Source of the DNA: an uncultured Slackia sp.
GTDB taxonomy: Bacteria > Actinomycetota > Coriobacteriia > Coriobacteriales > Eggerthellaceae
Reading direction: 5' to 3'
Assembly (NCBI RefSeq): GCF_934630525.1
Contig: NZ_CAKTVX010000003.1
Span: 186,001 to 250,000, forward strand
Length of the DNA: 64,000 bases
This document shows, piece after piece, positions 48,833 through 58,312 of the stretch (positions are counted from its first letter, which is position 1; each line of letters begins with the position of its first letter). The translations under genes and the position numbers were made by a program. The notes under the pieces were generated by a model. It made no database searches, had not been told where the DNA came from, and saw only the letters and a list, made by a program, of their open reading frames with translations.

Positions 48833-50524
48833 CTACTTCGCCAGATGCTGTCCCAGCAGGTAGCCGAACGTTACCGCGCGCCCGATGCTGATGCCCGGAA
48901 CCGTGACTTCGTTGTAGTCGATGCCGAACAGACCGCCCGCATTGTTCCCTACCGCGTAAAGACCCGGAATCGGCTTTCCGCCCTCGTCCAAGCACTCAGA
49001 ATCGGCATTCGTAATCAAACCGGCAGTACTTACCGCCACTTCAACCACCATTTTCAGAGCATAGAACGGAGGTTCCGCGATTTTTGTCATAAGCTCAGGA
49101 CGCTTTCCAAACTCAGAATCTCCCTCGTCCACCAATGCGTTGTACCGTTCCACGGTTGCCAGAAACGTCTCTTTCGCCTCACCCTCGAAACCTATCGCGT
49201 CGGCCAAGCCGTCAAGGCTGTCGGCCTCCAGTAAAAGTCCGCTCTCGCGTTCCCACGACCATGCGCCGGTCTCCTCGCCCTCGGCCGTCCAAGGGTCTTC
49301 GATTCGACGGAAATCCTGATCCCAGCTCATGCCGCCACCATACGCAAGGCTGGCAGGTATCTCCTTGGACCATTTGTTATCCCAGATGGCCCATGATGCG
49401 GCACCAGGCTGCTGCAACTGCGAATTGACGCCTCCGACATACCCGCTGTCTTCGTTCACGTATCTTTCACCGTTTTTGTTAACGCGCAAGTAGCCATATG
49501 CGTAGCCCATGAAAATCATCAAAGGATGAGGCGCTTCTTGCATCTTCGCGCCTGCCCAAAGCCCCATCTTGTGACCGTCGCCAGTCCCAGTGCTATAGTT
49601 GGAGCAAAATTCGGGATCGTAGCTGTCGAAGTCCCATTCGGTGTAGTAGCTGAGCATTTCCGCGTCCATTGCATAATCGCCTGCGGCGAGAACGACTCCG
49701 CGAGAAGCATTGATCTTGATGTACCTGTCGCCGCTCTTGCAGATAGCTCCGACAACCTCCCCGTTTTCAGATTGGAGCAACTGAACGGCTTCAGTATTGT
49801 TGCGATACTCGCCGCCTGCCGAAACGACCTCTTGGGAAAGGTTCGCCAGCATTTCCTCCATAGGCGCATAGCAGTTCTCTTCTTCACCTAGATCGATCCC
49901 TTTATGCCACAACTCGATAACGCCTCGGTTGTTGCGATAGTGATCGCTGTTGCTCGCATACGCCATAACCTGAGGCTCGAAACCGTACCCCTTCGCTTTT
50001 TCGATGTACCAATCGCCCGCTTCCCCGGATCTGCTCATAAACCTGTACACTTTGTCGCCGCGGCACATGTGGCAAGACTTCTCCATATGGTCGCGCGCAA
50101 GCCCGTAGACATCTTCGGGCTCCATACCCTTCTCGGCGAGAATGCTCGGATTCACCAAACCGTAGTCCAAGCCTATAGCGCGCGGATTTTCGAGCTTTTC
50201 GACAAGCACGACCTTCAGCCCGTTTTCCACACAGCTGCTTGCGGTTGTGGCACCGGCAATCCCTGCGCCTATGACAAGAACATCGGCATCCAGGGTTTCG
50301 GCTATCTTGTCGTCGCCGATAGGCTCGGGGGCATCAAAGAACGAGGGGATCCCCGATTCTGCCGAAGCCGTCTTAGCCGAACCGTCGGGTGCGACACCCA
50401 CAGAGGACGTCCCATCCTGGGGCGAACAACCAGCGATCAAACCCGCTCCGGCCAAACCGGCAGTACCCAGCGCAACGCCTTTCAAAAAATTCCTCCGCGA
50501 CAAATCGCTTACCGTTTCAAACAT
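48833..50524 (-). CDS. Tat-exported FAD-dependent reductase (fumarate-reductase-like flavoprotein)
   Basis: The 563-residue protein starts with a GAGGAGG site. It has twin arginines at residues 10-11 (LSRRNFLKGVALGTAGLAGAGLIAGC), a lipobox-like end, an FAD motif (ADVLVIGAGIAGATTASSCVENGLKVVLVEK near residue 79) and the C-terminal family block GLYAVGNNAGGLFGIDYNEVTVPGISIGRAVTFG. Like its relatives here it should act outside the membrane on an unsaturated acceptor, with electrons from the quinone pool or a cytochrome. It is divergently transcribed from the LuxR membrane regulator at 50741, the probable controller. The substrate is unknown. Confidence 0.9.
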   Translation of the reverse strand: MFETVSDLSRRNFLKGVALGTAGLAGAGLIAGCSPQDGTSSVGVAPDGSAKTASAESGIPSFFDAPEPIGDDKIAETLDADVLVIGAGIAGATTASSCVENGLKVVLVEKLENPRAIGLDYGLVNPSILAEKGMEPEDVYGLARDHMEKSCHMCRGDKVYRFMSRSGEAGDWYIEKAKGYGFEPQVMAYASNSDHYRNNRGVIELWHKGIDLGEEENCYAPMEEMLANLSQEVVSAGGEYRNNTEAVQLLQSENGEVVGAICKSGDRYIKINASRGVVLAAGDYAMDAEMLSYYTEWDFDSYDPEFCSNYSTGTGDGHKMGLWAGAKMQEAPHPLMIFMGYAYGYLRVNKNGERYVNEDSGYVGGVNSQLQQPGAASWAIWDNKWSKEIPASLAYGGGMSWDQDFRRIEDPWTAEGEETGAWSWERESGLLLEADSLDGLADAIGFEGEAKETFLATVERYNALVDEGDSEFGKRPELMTKIAEPPFYALKMVVEVAVSTAGLITNADSECLDEGGKPIPGLYAVGNNAGGLFGIDYNEVTVPGISIGRAVTFGYLLGQHLAK

Positions 50525-50740
50525 ACGTCCTCCTCAATACATCTGAACAAACGCTCTTTCGAGCCTTGCGACGGGACAAGAGTACGTCGGCAAACGTGGT
50601 GACGGCAGGCCGCGAAACAGATGAAACCGCAGATCCGAGTATCCCCAGTTTTTGGTGATTTCTAAAAAATCGAAGAAACGCTACTATGGAAGCGAAATTC
50701 GAAGCCCGGCCGACGAAACAAGGAAGGCATCCCGAAGAGC

Positions 50741-52096
50741 ATGCGAGCCCCCATCGAAACCTTACGGCGACCAGAGGTATGGGCCCTTTCCTTTTTCGTG
50801 GCCGCAAGCGAAGCCTCGACGGTTAGATCCGCCGAAACCGCGCTGGACCCTTCTTCGAGCATTGAATTATGGACGGGCGCTTCCCTGCTCCTGTACATCC
50901 TGCTGTTTGCACTCGCAAACCGAATCGGATCGTTTCAGAAGCACTCGAAACTCGCCTTCGCCTTAGCGGTCATCGGCATACTCGGACTCTGCCTGCGGGC
51001 GTCGGCAGCCGAAAGCGCTTCTGCGTTCTATCTTGCGGGGGAAGGAAGCCTAGTCTTGTCCACAGCCTTGCTAGGCTACATGGCAATCGAGCAGCTCATC
51101 GGAGTACCCCTCATATGGACGATTCGATCGATCATCGCGTCCTCGGTCATAAGCGCCCTCCTCGTACCCTTCTACCACGAGAGCGGCTTTTTGCTGACAG
51201 CTGTTTCATTGACAGCATGTGCGATCTGCCTGCAATTCGACGAAAAACCGCAATCGAGCGAATCGGAAGACGGCCGAAAATCCGAGGAAGCCCCCGCCGT
51301 CGTTTTTCCTAAGGGGCTCGCTGCGGGGTTTTTCCTTCTGGCCGTCTGCTTTGGCTTCCTGCAGACGTTTCTTTATCAAGAGAGCGAAAAGACGATAGAA
51401 ACCGTCGTCATAATAACAAAACTCGTTGCCTCTGGCGCGTTCGGGCTGATAGTGACGAGAACGGAGGATACGGGATACGCCCTGTTGGCGAAAACCATCT
51501 CCACCATCTCCATCGCGGCTCTTGCCGTCTTCTTGGCCTACAATCGAGCTTCGATAGAATCTATGTCGCTTATGGCTACGGGTTATTCGCTGCTGGAAAT
51601 CACGTATCTGCTGATCATGGTCAACATTGCCTCCATCGCGAATCGCTCGTCGATCAAAATCGTAAGCATCTTTTTCATAATCGACACTCTAGGCTATATG
51701 GCGGGCACGGCAATGTCGGGAGCCGCCGCCGACAACGAGGTGGCGACAAAAATAATCGCCACCTCGTTGGTCATCCTGCTTTCTGCAGCTGCAATCTGGC
51801 TTTTTAACGAGAAGCACGTCAATGCCTTCCTTTGGAGCAAGGAGCAGAAAGGAAACGATCCGCCAACCCTCAGTTTCGAAGAAAAGATAGGCTTGCTAGC
51901 CAGCGAGTGCGACCTCTCGCCACGCGAAACGGAAGTCCTCGGAATGTACGCCTCGGGAAGAAGCGCTGCATTCATCGCTGAAGCGACGTTCGTGTCGAGC
52001 AACACCGTTCGATCCCACATCAAGCACATATACGCGAAATGCAACGTCCATTCTCGCCAAGAGCTTATTACGAAAATCGAGGATTTCGGCGAATAG
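50741..52096 (+). CDS. Membrane-bound LuxR-family transcriptional regulator
   Basis: The 451-residue protein has about 11-12 hydrophobic segments (residues about 12-365) and a C-terminal LuxR helix-turn-helix (CDLSPRETEVLGMYASGRSAAFIAEATFVSSNTVRSHIKHIYAKCNVHSRQEL). It shares a 216-base divergent promoter region with the flavoprotein at 48833-50524, so it is the likely sensor-regulator of that gene. The start at 50741 is the first Met before the first span; its ribosome site is weak. Confidence 0.87.
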   Translation: MRAPIETLRRPEVWALSFFVAASEASTVRSAETALDPSSSIELWTGASLLLYILLFALANRIGSFQKHSKLAFALAVIGILGLCLRASAAESASAFYLAGEGSLVLSTALLGYMAIEQLIGVPLIWTIRSIIASSVISALLVPFYHESGFLLTAVSLTACAICLQFDEKPQSSESEDGRKSEEAPAVVFPKGLAAGFFLLAVCFGFLQTFLYQESEKTIETVVIITKLVASGAFGLIVTRTEDTGYALLAKTISTISIAALAVFLAYNRASIESMSLMATGYSLLEITYLLIMVNIASIANRSSIKIVSIFFIIDTLGYMAGTAMSGAAADNEVATKIIATSLVILLSAAAIWLFNEKHVNAFLWSKEQKGNDPPTLSFEEKIGLLASECDLSPRETEVLGMYASGRSAAFIAEATFVSSNTVRSHIKHIYAKCNVHSRQELITKIEDFGE

Positions 52097-52133
52097 GCAT
52101 TTCGAAAACCAGCGGATACAACCAGTCCCGATC

Positions 52134-53653
52134 GTGTCGGGAAAGTTGGTGTAAGCAACGCAAGCTAGGATAGCTTTGATGGGGAACGGCCCCCGCCTTA
52201 GAATCTGGAATTGCTGACATTACAGGTTCAAACGAAAGGACGAGAGCCGCAATGGAGAGTCTAGCAGAAAGCATGCCCGGACAGGCGGCGATGCCGAGGC
52301 TCGAGGACGGGTCGATAAACCTGAGAGAGCTGATGAGGCGCCTGGCCGAGGACGTGGTCAACGCCATAATGGACGCCGAGGCCGACCAGCTGTGCGCGGG
52401 CGGCGCCAACAGCCGCAACGGCTACCGCGAGCGCAACCTGGTCACATGCGTGGGCGACATCACGCTGCGCATACCCAAGCTGAGGACCGGCAGCTTCTTC
52501 CCCGAGGACGTCGTCGAGCGCTATCAGCGCGTCGACCGCGCCGTGGTGGCGGCGGTGGCCGAGATGTACGCGACGGCACATCGACCCGCAAGGTGCAGCG
52601 CGTCGCCGAGAAACTCGGCATCTCGAGGTTGTCGAAAGACCAGGTCAGCGCGATAGCTTAGAACTTGGACGCGGACGTCGCCGAGCTTCTCGGCAGGGAC
52701 CTGGGCGGATCGCGCACCCCGTACCTGTGGCTCGACGCCACCTACGTCAAATGCCGCCGCGACGGCCGCGTGGCCTCCACCGCCGTGGTCACCGCGATCG
52801 GCTGCGACGAGGGCGGGTGGCGGCGGGTGGCGGGCCTGGCCGTCGTGGACACGGAGTCCTACGATTCGTGGGCGGGGTCCTGCGCGCCATCAGGGACCGC
52901 GGCGTCCATGGCGTCCAGCTCGTGACCTCGAACGCCCACAAGGGCCTGATCAGGGCCATCGAAGAGGTGTTCCAGGGCGCGTCGTGGCAGCGCTGCGCCG
53001 TGCACCTGATGCGCGACTGCATGCGCGAGGCCGGGTCGCGCTCGCTCAAGAGGCGCGTGGGGCGCATAATGTCGCCCGTCTTCCGCGCGAAGGACGCGGC
53101 GACCGCCCGCGCCATGCACCACGTCGCCTGCGACATGCTGCGCAATTGCTGTCCCAAGGCCGCCGACGTGGCCGAGGAGGCCGAGCCCGACGCGCTTGCG
53201 CACCTCGCCTTCCCGCCGTCGCACTGGAAGCGGCTGCGCACGAACAACGTGCAGGAGCGGGCCAATCGCGAGATAAAGCGCCGCAGCCGCGTGGTGCAGG
53301 TGTTCCCGTCCGAGGAATCGCTGGAGCGCCTGGTCGGGGCCGTAATGTGCGAGCAGGACGAGATTTGGTCCGAATCGCGCTACTTCGCCCACGACAAAAT
53401 CCAGGAGCTCTACGACGAAAAACGCGCCGAGACGGCCGCCGTCCCCGAAATTCCCGCCGCCGACCTGCTTGAATCCGCCAGGAAGATGATCATCGCGAGC
53501 CTCGAGCTTGCGGAAAGGGTCGAGGCGGCGTAGCATACCAGCCAGATTCCAGGGCAAGGCGGGGCCGAAGCCCTCCTCATCCCGAATTGCCGTTCGCTCG
53601 GGCCGCCTTCGGCGGCGCCTCGCGAAAACGGCTTACACCAACATCCGCGACAC
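52134..53653 (+). mobile_element. Decayed IS256-type insertion sequence with terminal inverted repeats
   Basis: The ends match as 23-base imperfect inverted repeats. The left end is 52134-52156 (GTGTCGG...GTTGGTGTAAGC) and the right end 53631-53653, which read on the minus strand gives GTGTCGC...GTTGGTGTAAGC. The element is about 1.52 kb, normal for IS256. No target-site duplication is visible. It contains one broken transposase gene and sits between two LuxR-type regulators. Confidence 0.85.
52252..53533 (+). pseudogene. IS256-family transposase, inactivated
   Basis: The reading frame is broken in at least three places: a frameshift near 52575 (after VAAVAEMYA), an in-frame TAG at about 52659 (SAIA-stop-NLDADVAELLGRDL), and a frameshift near 52870 (ESYDSWAG then LRAIRDRGVHGVQLVTS). 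Across the frames the family landmarks are present: the N-terminal block LAEDVVNAIMDAEADQL and NGYRER, the first catalytic Asp in PYLWLDATYVK, the second in the QLVTSNAHKGL region (here SNAH, where active members have SD), and the RTNNVQERANREIKRR helix with the catalytic Glu. The total length corresponds to about 425 residues. It cannot make an active transposase as read. Confidence 0.88.
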
Positions 53654-53673
53654 TACCTTCGTAACCCATCGTA

Positions 53674-53698
53674 AACACCCTTTCCAATCAAGGGTGTT
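53674..53698. terminator. Hairpin AACACCCTT/AAGGGTGTT next to the IS element
   Basis: A nine-base stem around a short loop lies just outside the right end of the insertion sequence, resembling in sequence the arm of the hairpin at 48726-48760 (ACACCCTTT). It may terminate the minus-strand regulator that ends at 53871, but lies 170 bases away. The rest of 53654-53870 holds nothing recognisable. Confidence 0.4.
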
Positions 53699-53870
53699 GC
53701 AACGTTCGCTAGAATCCGCCAGATAAACGAAATCAAGAGAAGGTAAAAGAGTAAAGAGGGTCGAGTTATTGAATGTTCACTGTCACGCATTGCGGGTTGT
53801 CGATGCATAGGTAAACGGCGAGCATGGGTAAAAGGCGAATCGGGCATGCTCTTGGCAAACATCCAAGGGT

Positions 53871-55312
53871 TTAACCTTGGTGTTCGGTGACTCCCAGTTG
53901 TATGAGGTCGTGAAGCTGCTGGCGGTCAGTCACGCCGGGCTTTTCGTAAATATGCTTCACATGGGTGCGAGCCGTCGAATGCGAGATGGCAAGATTCTCT
54001 TCGATATAAGGAAGGGAGCGGCCTCTTGCAAGCAACCGGAGGACTTCGACCTCGCGCGGCGAAAGACGGCACTCCTCAGTCAACTGAGACAAACGTGTTT
54101 CGAGGGTTTTCTTCATAAGCGCGCCTTCGGCAGGCAGGCTTTCCGTTATGCGAACGATATCGAGCTCCTTGAAGACGAAGAAGAAGAGGCAGACGAAAAC
54201 GATCACGGTCAGCATGCTGAAGAATGCTATTTCAACAGGATCTATCAGCTCGTGAAAGGAGGTGAAGTCCCCAATGAGAAAGCCTGCAAACGACCCTGCA
54301 TGCTGAGCAGCAGCGCACCAACCGAACAAATGGATAAACGACCCTTTTGCTCGAATTGCTACATAGGGAAAGACGAGAAGCACCAAACATTCGAACAAGA
54401 TACTTCCCCCAGAGCGCAAGCGATGGAGACCACGCTTGTGAGGGGGGTACCTATCATCAGGATACTGTATCCTGCAACAAACAACGGCAGGCAAAAGCGA
54501 TAAAGATAGAGGATGGGGTTTTCTCCGCCCACCGTAACGACGAGCATCAGGTTGAGCAGGAATATCCCGATCATTGTGGCGTAAACGGCGTTGCTATAGA
54601 AAGCGGAGGTGCTGCCGAAAACGGGTAAAACCCGAAGCAGCCCGCAAGCCAGTCCCATCACGATGCAGCTTATCAGGATTTTCGTCAGTCCGTTTTGCCA
54701 CAGCACTTCCCGGCGCTGGCTTCGGGGTTGTTCGTTGGCGCACAGGATAAGCGTTATACCGGATGCCAAGGGCAACGCGACCACCACGGAAAAGTAAGCG
54801 ACGGGCGGCAAAACATGGATGATTAGACAGAGGACAGCTGCAAAAAGACACGAGAGGGTCACATGACCGGCCAGTCGCTCAGAACTGAGGTTCAGGAAGA
54901 GTGCGCCCCAGGAGAGCAGAAGAACGGAGTTGCCGGCGCCAATGAGCGCGGTAGAAGCTATCACAAGCGCTATTGAATCGATATAGTTGAGCGCCGCGAC
55001 TAGCATGAACGTCCCTAGTGACGTTGTACCTACGGCAAAAGCAATCGCCCATTGCCCCGAGCTGAGAACATCGAGCTTTCGCATGAGGAACATCATGGCT
55101 ATGAGACCTATGGAAATTGTTGCGGAAAAGCACACGCGAACGAGCAGCATTGGATAGAACGTTTCCGTGCCCACAACCAATCGCGGGCAGTTGACCACAA
55201 CCGACAGGGAGAAAGCAAAGTAGTAGCCGATACCCAGCATCAACCATGGTTTCTCGTGCCATGCCTGCAGCATGGTTGTGACACATTCGCGCGAAATACC
55301 CAAATGAGACAT
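53871..55312 (-). pseudogene. Membrane-bound LuxR-family regulator, split by a frameshift in a G tract
   Basis: The N-terminal part is read from ATG 55312 (MSHLGISRECVTT, with a GGGGGG-type site) to about 54410. It has about nine membrane spans and ends prematurely after IACALG. A second frame continues at once with GGSILFECLVLLVFPYVAIRAKG, a last pair of spans and an intact LuxR helix-turn-helix (CRLSPREVEVLRLLARGRSLPYIEENLAISHSTARTHVKHIYEKPGV). The switch occurs at CTGGGGGAAG; one extra G would restore an uninterrupted protein of about 480 residues. So it is either a recent mutation, a phase-variable tract or a sequence error. It lies divergent to the flavoprotein at 55479, its probable target. 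Confidence 0.82.
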
Positions 55313-55478
55313 AGGCCCCCCTTCCCTTCGGAAGAATACTCTGACAAGCATCTACGCGTCATCGGCCATTATGGCCGATGTGCGATTTTGAGTAAAATCG
55401 TTCGTTTCGACCGAAGCCGCCACCTTTCCATCTTGAGTATATCTGTTCATCGAAGGTTCCATCGAAAGGAGATATAGA

Positions 55479-57215
55479 ATGAAGGTAACGAGGAGGGACT
55501 TTTTCAAAGGCGCCGCCTTCACCGGAGCGGCCGCCGCAGCTGCCGCTGTAGGAATGAGCGTGCCCGTGACCGCCCTAGCCGACGAGGCCGCAAAGGCCGA
55601 AGAGCCCGCCAACTCCTATCTAGGTATCTACGGCGGTGACACCCAGTACTTACCTGTACGGGCTATTGGGGAGAAGCCGACATTTCGTAACGGCGTTGTG
55701 GCCTTCGAGGACCGCGTCATTGGCGACGACGAGATTCAGCGTGTGGATTCGTGCGACTTTCTGGTTATCGGTGCGGGCATCTGCGGTATCGTAGGCGCCC
55801 TCAAAGCCTCGAGCGAGGGTGCGAAGGTCATCTGCGTGGAAAAGACTTCTCGTGGTCGCAGCACCTGGGAATCCATGGGTGGCTATGGTTCGAAAGCTCA
55901 AGAGGCAAGCGACAACGAGGTGGATCCGGCCCGTTTCGCCGATGCTATTCTGCGAGGCTCCTGTTTTCGCGCCCTACCCGAAGTCGTTTGGTCCTATATT
56001 AACAACTCGGGCGAAGCCATCGATTTTGTTCAGGATGTACTCGACGAGTCGGAATACGACATCGAAATCTACAATACCACTCAGCCCGAGACTGGCTATG
56101 ACCTTGTAACCATCCAGGCTGAACATAAGTTCAAAATCACCGGTCCCGTTGAGTGGAAAGCCCACATGACTGGTATGTTCCCTATGGCTGCTCTCACTTC
56201 GGTAGCCGAAAGTCGCGACAATATCGATTTGCGTCTATATACCGCCGGCGTCCAACTCATCCAAGATGCTTCCGGCAAGGTAACTGGCGCCATCGTGAAG
56301 GATGAGAGCGGCTACTACCGCATCGACGCCGGCAAGGGAGTTTTGCTTGCAACGGGCGGGTACCACAACAACCTTGATATGATGAAGGCCTGGCTGCGTC
56401 CGGAGGACTACGCCGTACCTTATCAGGAGGACGCTGCGATTGGCGATACGGGCGATGGCCATATGATGGGATTGAAGGTCGGAGCGAACATGGATCCCGT
56501 GCCCCATTGCGCAATGATCTTCAGCGGCGGCTATCCTGATGAGGCGAGTCGTAGGTGTCCGGCTAAACAAATGGTGCGTGCCGTAGCCCCTCTTGTGGAC
56601 GGGCGTGGTCGGCGATTCTGCAATGAAGCCCACCAGAAAGAGTGTGTGGCCAATGCATTGAACACCGCTCATACCTTTAACGGTGGAGCCTGGTTCATTT
56701 TCGACCAAGATGTCATGGATACCATGAAGGAGCCGATGGATAAGTATTTTGCCAATGGAACGTTGGCAAAAGGCGAAACCCTTGACGATTTGGCGAAGGC
56801 TCTGGGCATTCCCGCAGAGAGGCTCAAAGAAACTATCGATACGTGGAATGGCTACTTCGATGCCGAAACGCCTACTGATCTTGCCTTCCGTCGCGACCTG
56901 GTCTCCGTCAATCCCGTCGTCAAGGCGTTCACCGAAGGAAAGGTGCAGGCGAGCGCTCTTCCCGTCAAGCGCGGCCCCTTCTACTCCATGACTTGTTCCG
57001 CGACCTTCCTAACCACTGTGAGCGGTCTCATCATCGACGAAAAATGCCGCGTGCTCGACACAAGCGGTGACGTGATCGAGGGCCTGTATGCTGGCGGCAA
57101 CGCTTCGGGTGGTATGTACTCCGATGTGTATCCGCGCCATCTGCCTTCCACCTCCGTGGGAAGGGCAGCAACTTTCGGCTATGTCGCCGCCCGTCATGCT
57201 ACGAAGGGAGAATAG
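55479..57215 (+). CDS. Tat-exported FAD-dependent reductase with cytochrome partner
   Basis: The 578-residue flavoprotein starts with an AAAGGAG site. It has twin arginines at residues 5-6 (VTRRDFFKGAAFTGAAAAAAAVGMSVPVTALADEA) and a cleavable signal rather than a lipobox. The FAD motif is DFLVIGAGICGIVGALKASSEGAKVICVEK near residue 93, and the C-terminal family block is IEGLYAGGNASGGMYSDVYPRHLPSTSVGRAATFG. Two bases downstream starts a small multihaem cytochrome gene. The pair resembles split flavocytochrome reductases such as Cgr1/Cgr2-type or fumarate reductase systems, with the gene order reversed relative to cgr. Divergent to it is a LuxR membrane regulator. The substrate is unknown. Confidence 0.91.
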   Translation: MKVTRRDFFKGAAFTGAAAAAAAVGMSVPVTALADEAAKAEEPANSYLGIYGGDTQYLPVRAIGEKPTFRNGVVAFEDRVIGDDEIQRVDSCDFLVIGAGICGIVGALKASSEGAKVICVEKTSRGRSTWESMGGYGSKAQEASDNEVDPARFADAILRGSCFRALPEVVWSYINNSGEAIDFVQDVLDESEYDIEIYNTTQPETGYDLVTIQAEHKFKITGPVEWKAHMTGMFPMAALTSVAESRDNIDLRLYTAGVQLIQDASGKVTGAIVKDESGYYRIDAGKGVLLATGGYHNNLDMMKAWLRPEDYAVPYQEDAAIGDTGDGHMMGLKVGANMDPVPHCAMIFSGGYPDEASRRCPAKQMVRAVAPLVDGRGRRFCNEAHQKECVANALNTAHTFNGGAWFIFDQDVMDTMKEPMDKYFANGTLAKGETLDDLAKALGIPAERLKETIDTWNGYFDAETPTDLAFRRDLVSVNPVVKAFTEGKVQASALPVKRGPFYSMTCSATFLTTVSGLIIDEKCRVLDTSGDVIEGLYAGGNASGGMYSDVYPRHLPSTSVGRAATFGYVAARHATKGE

Positions 57216-57217
57216 AG

Positions 57218-57619
57218 ATGAAATTGAAGAAGCATGTTGCCAACGCTGGAGTGATCTGCTGCACTATTGCGCTTTGTGCCGCGGTAGCTGCCTGTTCGCC
57301 AGCCACCGATGGTGCAAATCCAAACACCGCTGAGGATACTGCTGTATCTGAGATCGTAAACGCATCGCCGACCGATCCCTATGTGTCCGACGAGGTGTGC
57401 TTGAGCTGCCATGGTGGTACCTATGAAGCTGTGGCGCAGCTGACCGACGCCTATGGCGATTCTAACCCCCATGCGGGCGCTCATGGAAATGGTACGATGT
57501 CGTGCGGCACCTGTCATACTGATGGTAGCAGCAAGCCCCTTGACGAGAACAACTACTGCTTGAATTGCCATAATTGGCCACGTGAGGAACAGGCCTATAT
57601 CAAGTACATGGATCTGTAG
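57218..57619 (+). CDS. Tri-haem c-type cytochrome lipoprotein, electron donor to the flavoprotein
   Basis: The 133-residue protein has a signal peptide ending AVAACSP (a likely lipobox cysteine) and three CxxCH haem-binding motifs (CLSCH near residue 61, CGTCH near 93, CLNCH near 111), with further histidines (SNPHAGAHGNG) as axial ligands. Small cytochromes of this kind in the tetrahaem cytochrome c family usually have four motifs, so one is missing or replaced. It starts two bases after the flavoprotein stop codon and should carry electrons from the quinol pool to it on the outer face of the membrane. Confidence 0.9.
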   Translation: MKLKKHVANAGVICCTIALCAAVAACSPATDGANPNTAEDTAVSEIVNASPTDPYVSDEVCLSCHGGTYEAVAQLTDAYGDSNPHAGAHGNGTMSCGTCHTDGSSKPLDENNYCLNCHNWPREEQAYIKYMDL

Positions 57620-58312
57620 GTAAAAGCAGTAGAAAGCTAGCAGGTCTTCGGTGGAAAGGGAGCCTCGGTTCTGGGGTTCCCTTGTTATGCAATAGAGCCG
57701 CGAAAAAAAGGGTCGCCAATCGGCGAGCGCCTCTGCCTCCGCCTCCCTTGGAGATGCCGTTTTATTCGGGGCTGGCTGACGTGGCGCCGCGCAACCTTCG
57801 CTATACTATGCGGGTTGCAGTCAGTTGCAGAAGGGCAAGCGAGTGCGCGTGCGCGCGAAAGAATGCAATAATCAAAATGTTGTAACTTCTATGAAGCTGT
57901 AGAACATGAGCTACGTTGTTCGGGTAGATCTGCCTTCTGCAAATGGGCGAGAACGAGACATGCTGCAACGCCCAAGAAAGCCGTAACGGAAAGGGCAAGC
58001 ATAACCGGCACGAATCTCACCCACACAAACTATCGAAGAGCCCTTTTTTGCGTTTTTTGCTCTTCGAGAATGGGAGGAGGGGTAGCGAGGCATTGCTTCT
58101 CAGCAAGGCGCCAAGCCGTCGAACGTGCACAAGCTCGTACAATAGGATACGCCCCCGTCGTTCCGTTCAGTTGTCGCACCCACCTTCTTGTCCATCCTCA
58201 TTTTATGTGAACGGTCATCAGGCATTTCTCCTCGTTTGTTGTGAAGACGAAACCCTCTTCGACGCCCATACTTCGCACTGTTTGGCAACCACCGTCTTCA
58301 CAAGGAGGAGAA
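57620..58312. other. Long gap between two flavin-reductase units, with weak hairpin and one tiny frame
   Basis: A weak stem at about 57656-57686 (AAAGGGA...TTCCCTT) may end the cytochrome transcript. On the minus strand, 57889-58020 could encode a 43-residue peptide with one membrane span (FVPVMLALSVTAFLGVAACLVLA) starting at GTG, without a clear ribosome site. A CGAAGAGC...GCTCTTCG stem lies just upstream of it. The promoter of the next flavoprotein must be in the last 150 bases. No other gene is seen. Confidence 0.4.

Noticed and set aside
57889..58020. 43-residue single-span peptide on the minus strand
   Set aside because: GTG start without a convincing ribosome site; could be a remnant of a regulator's membrane domain, but not enough to call a gene.
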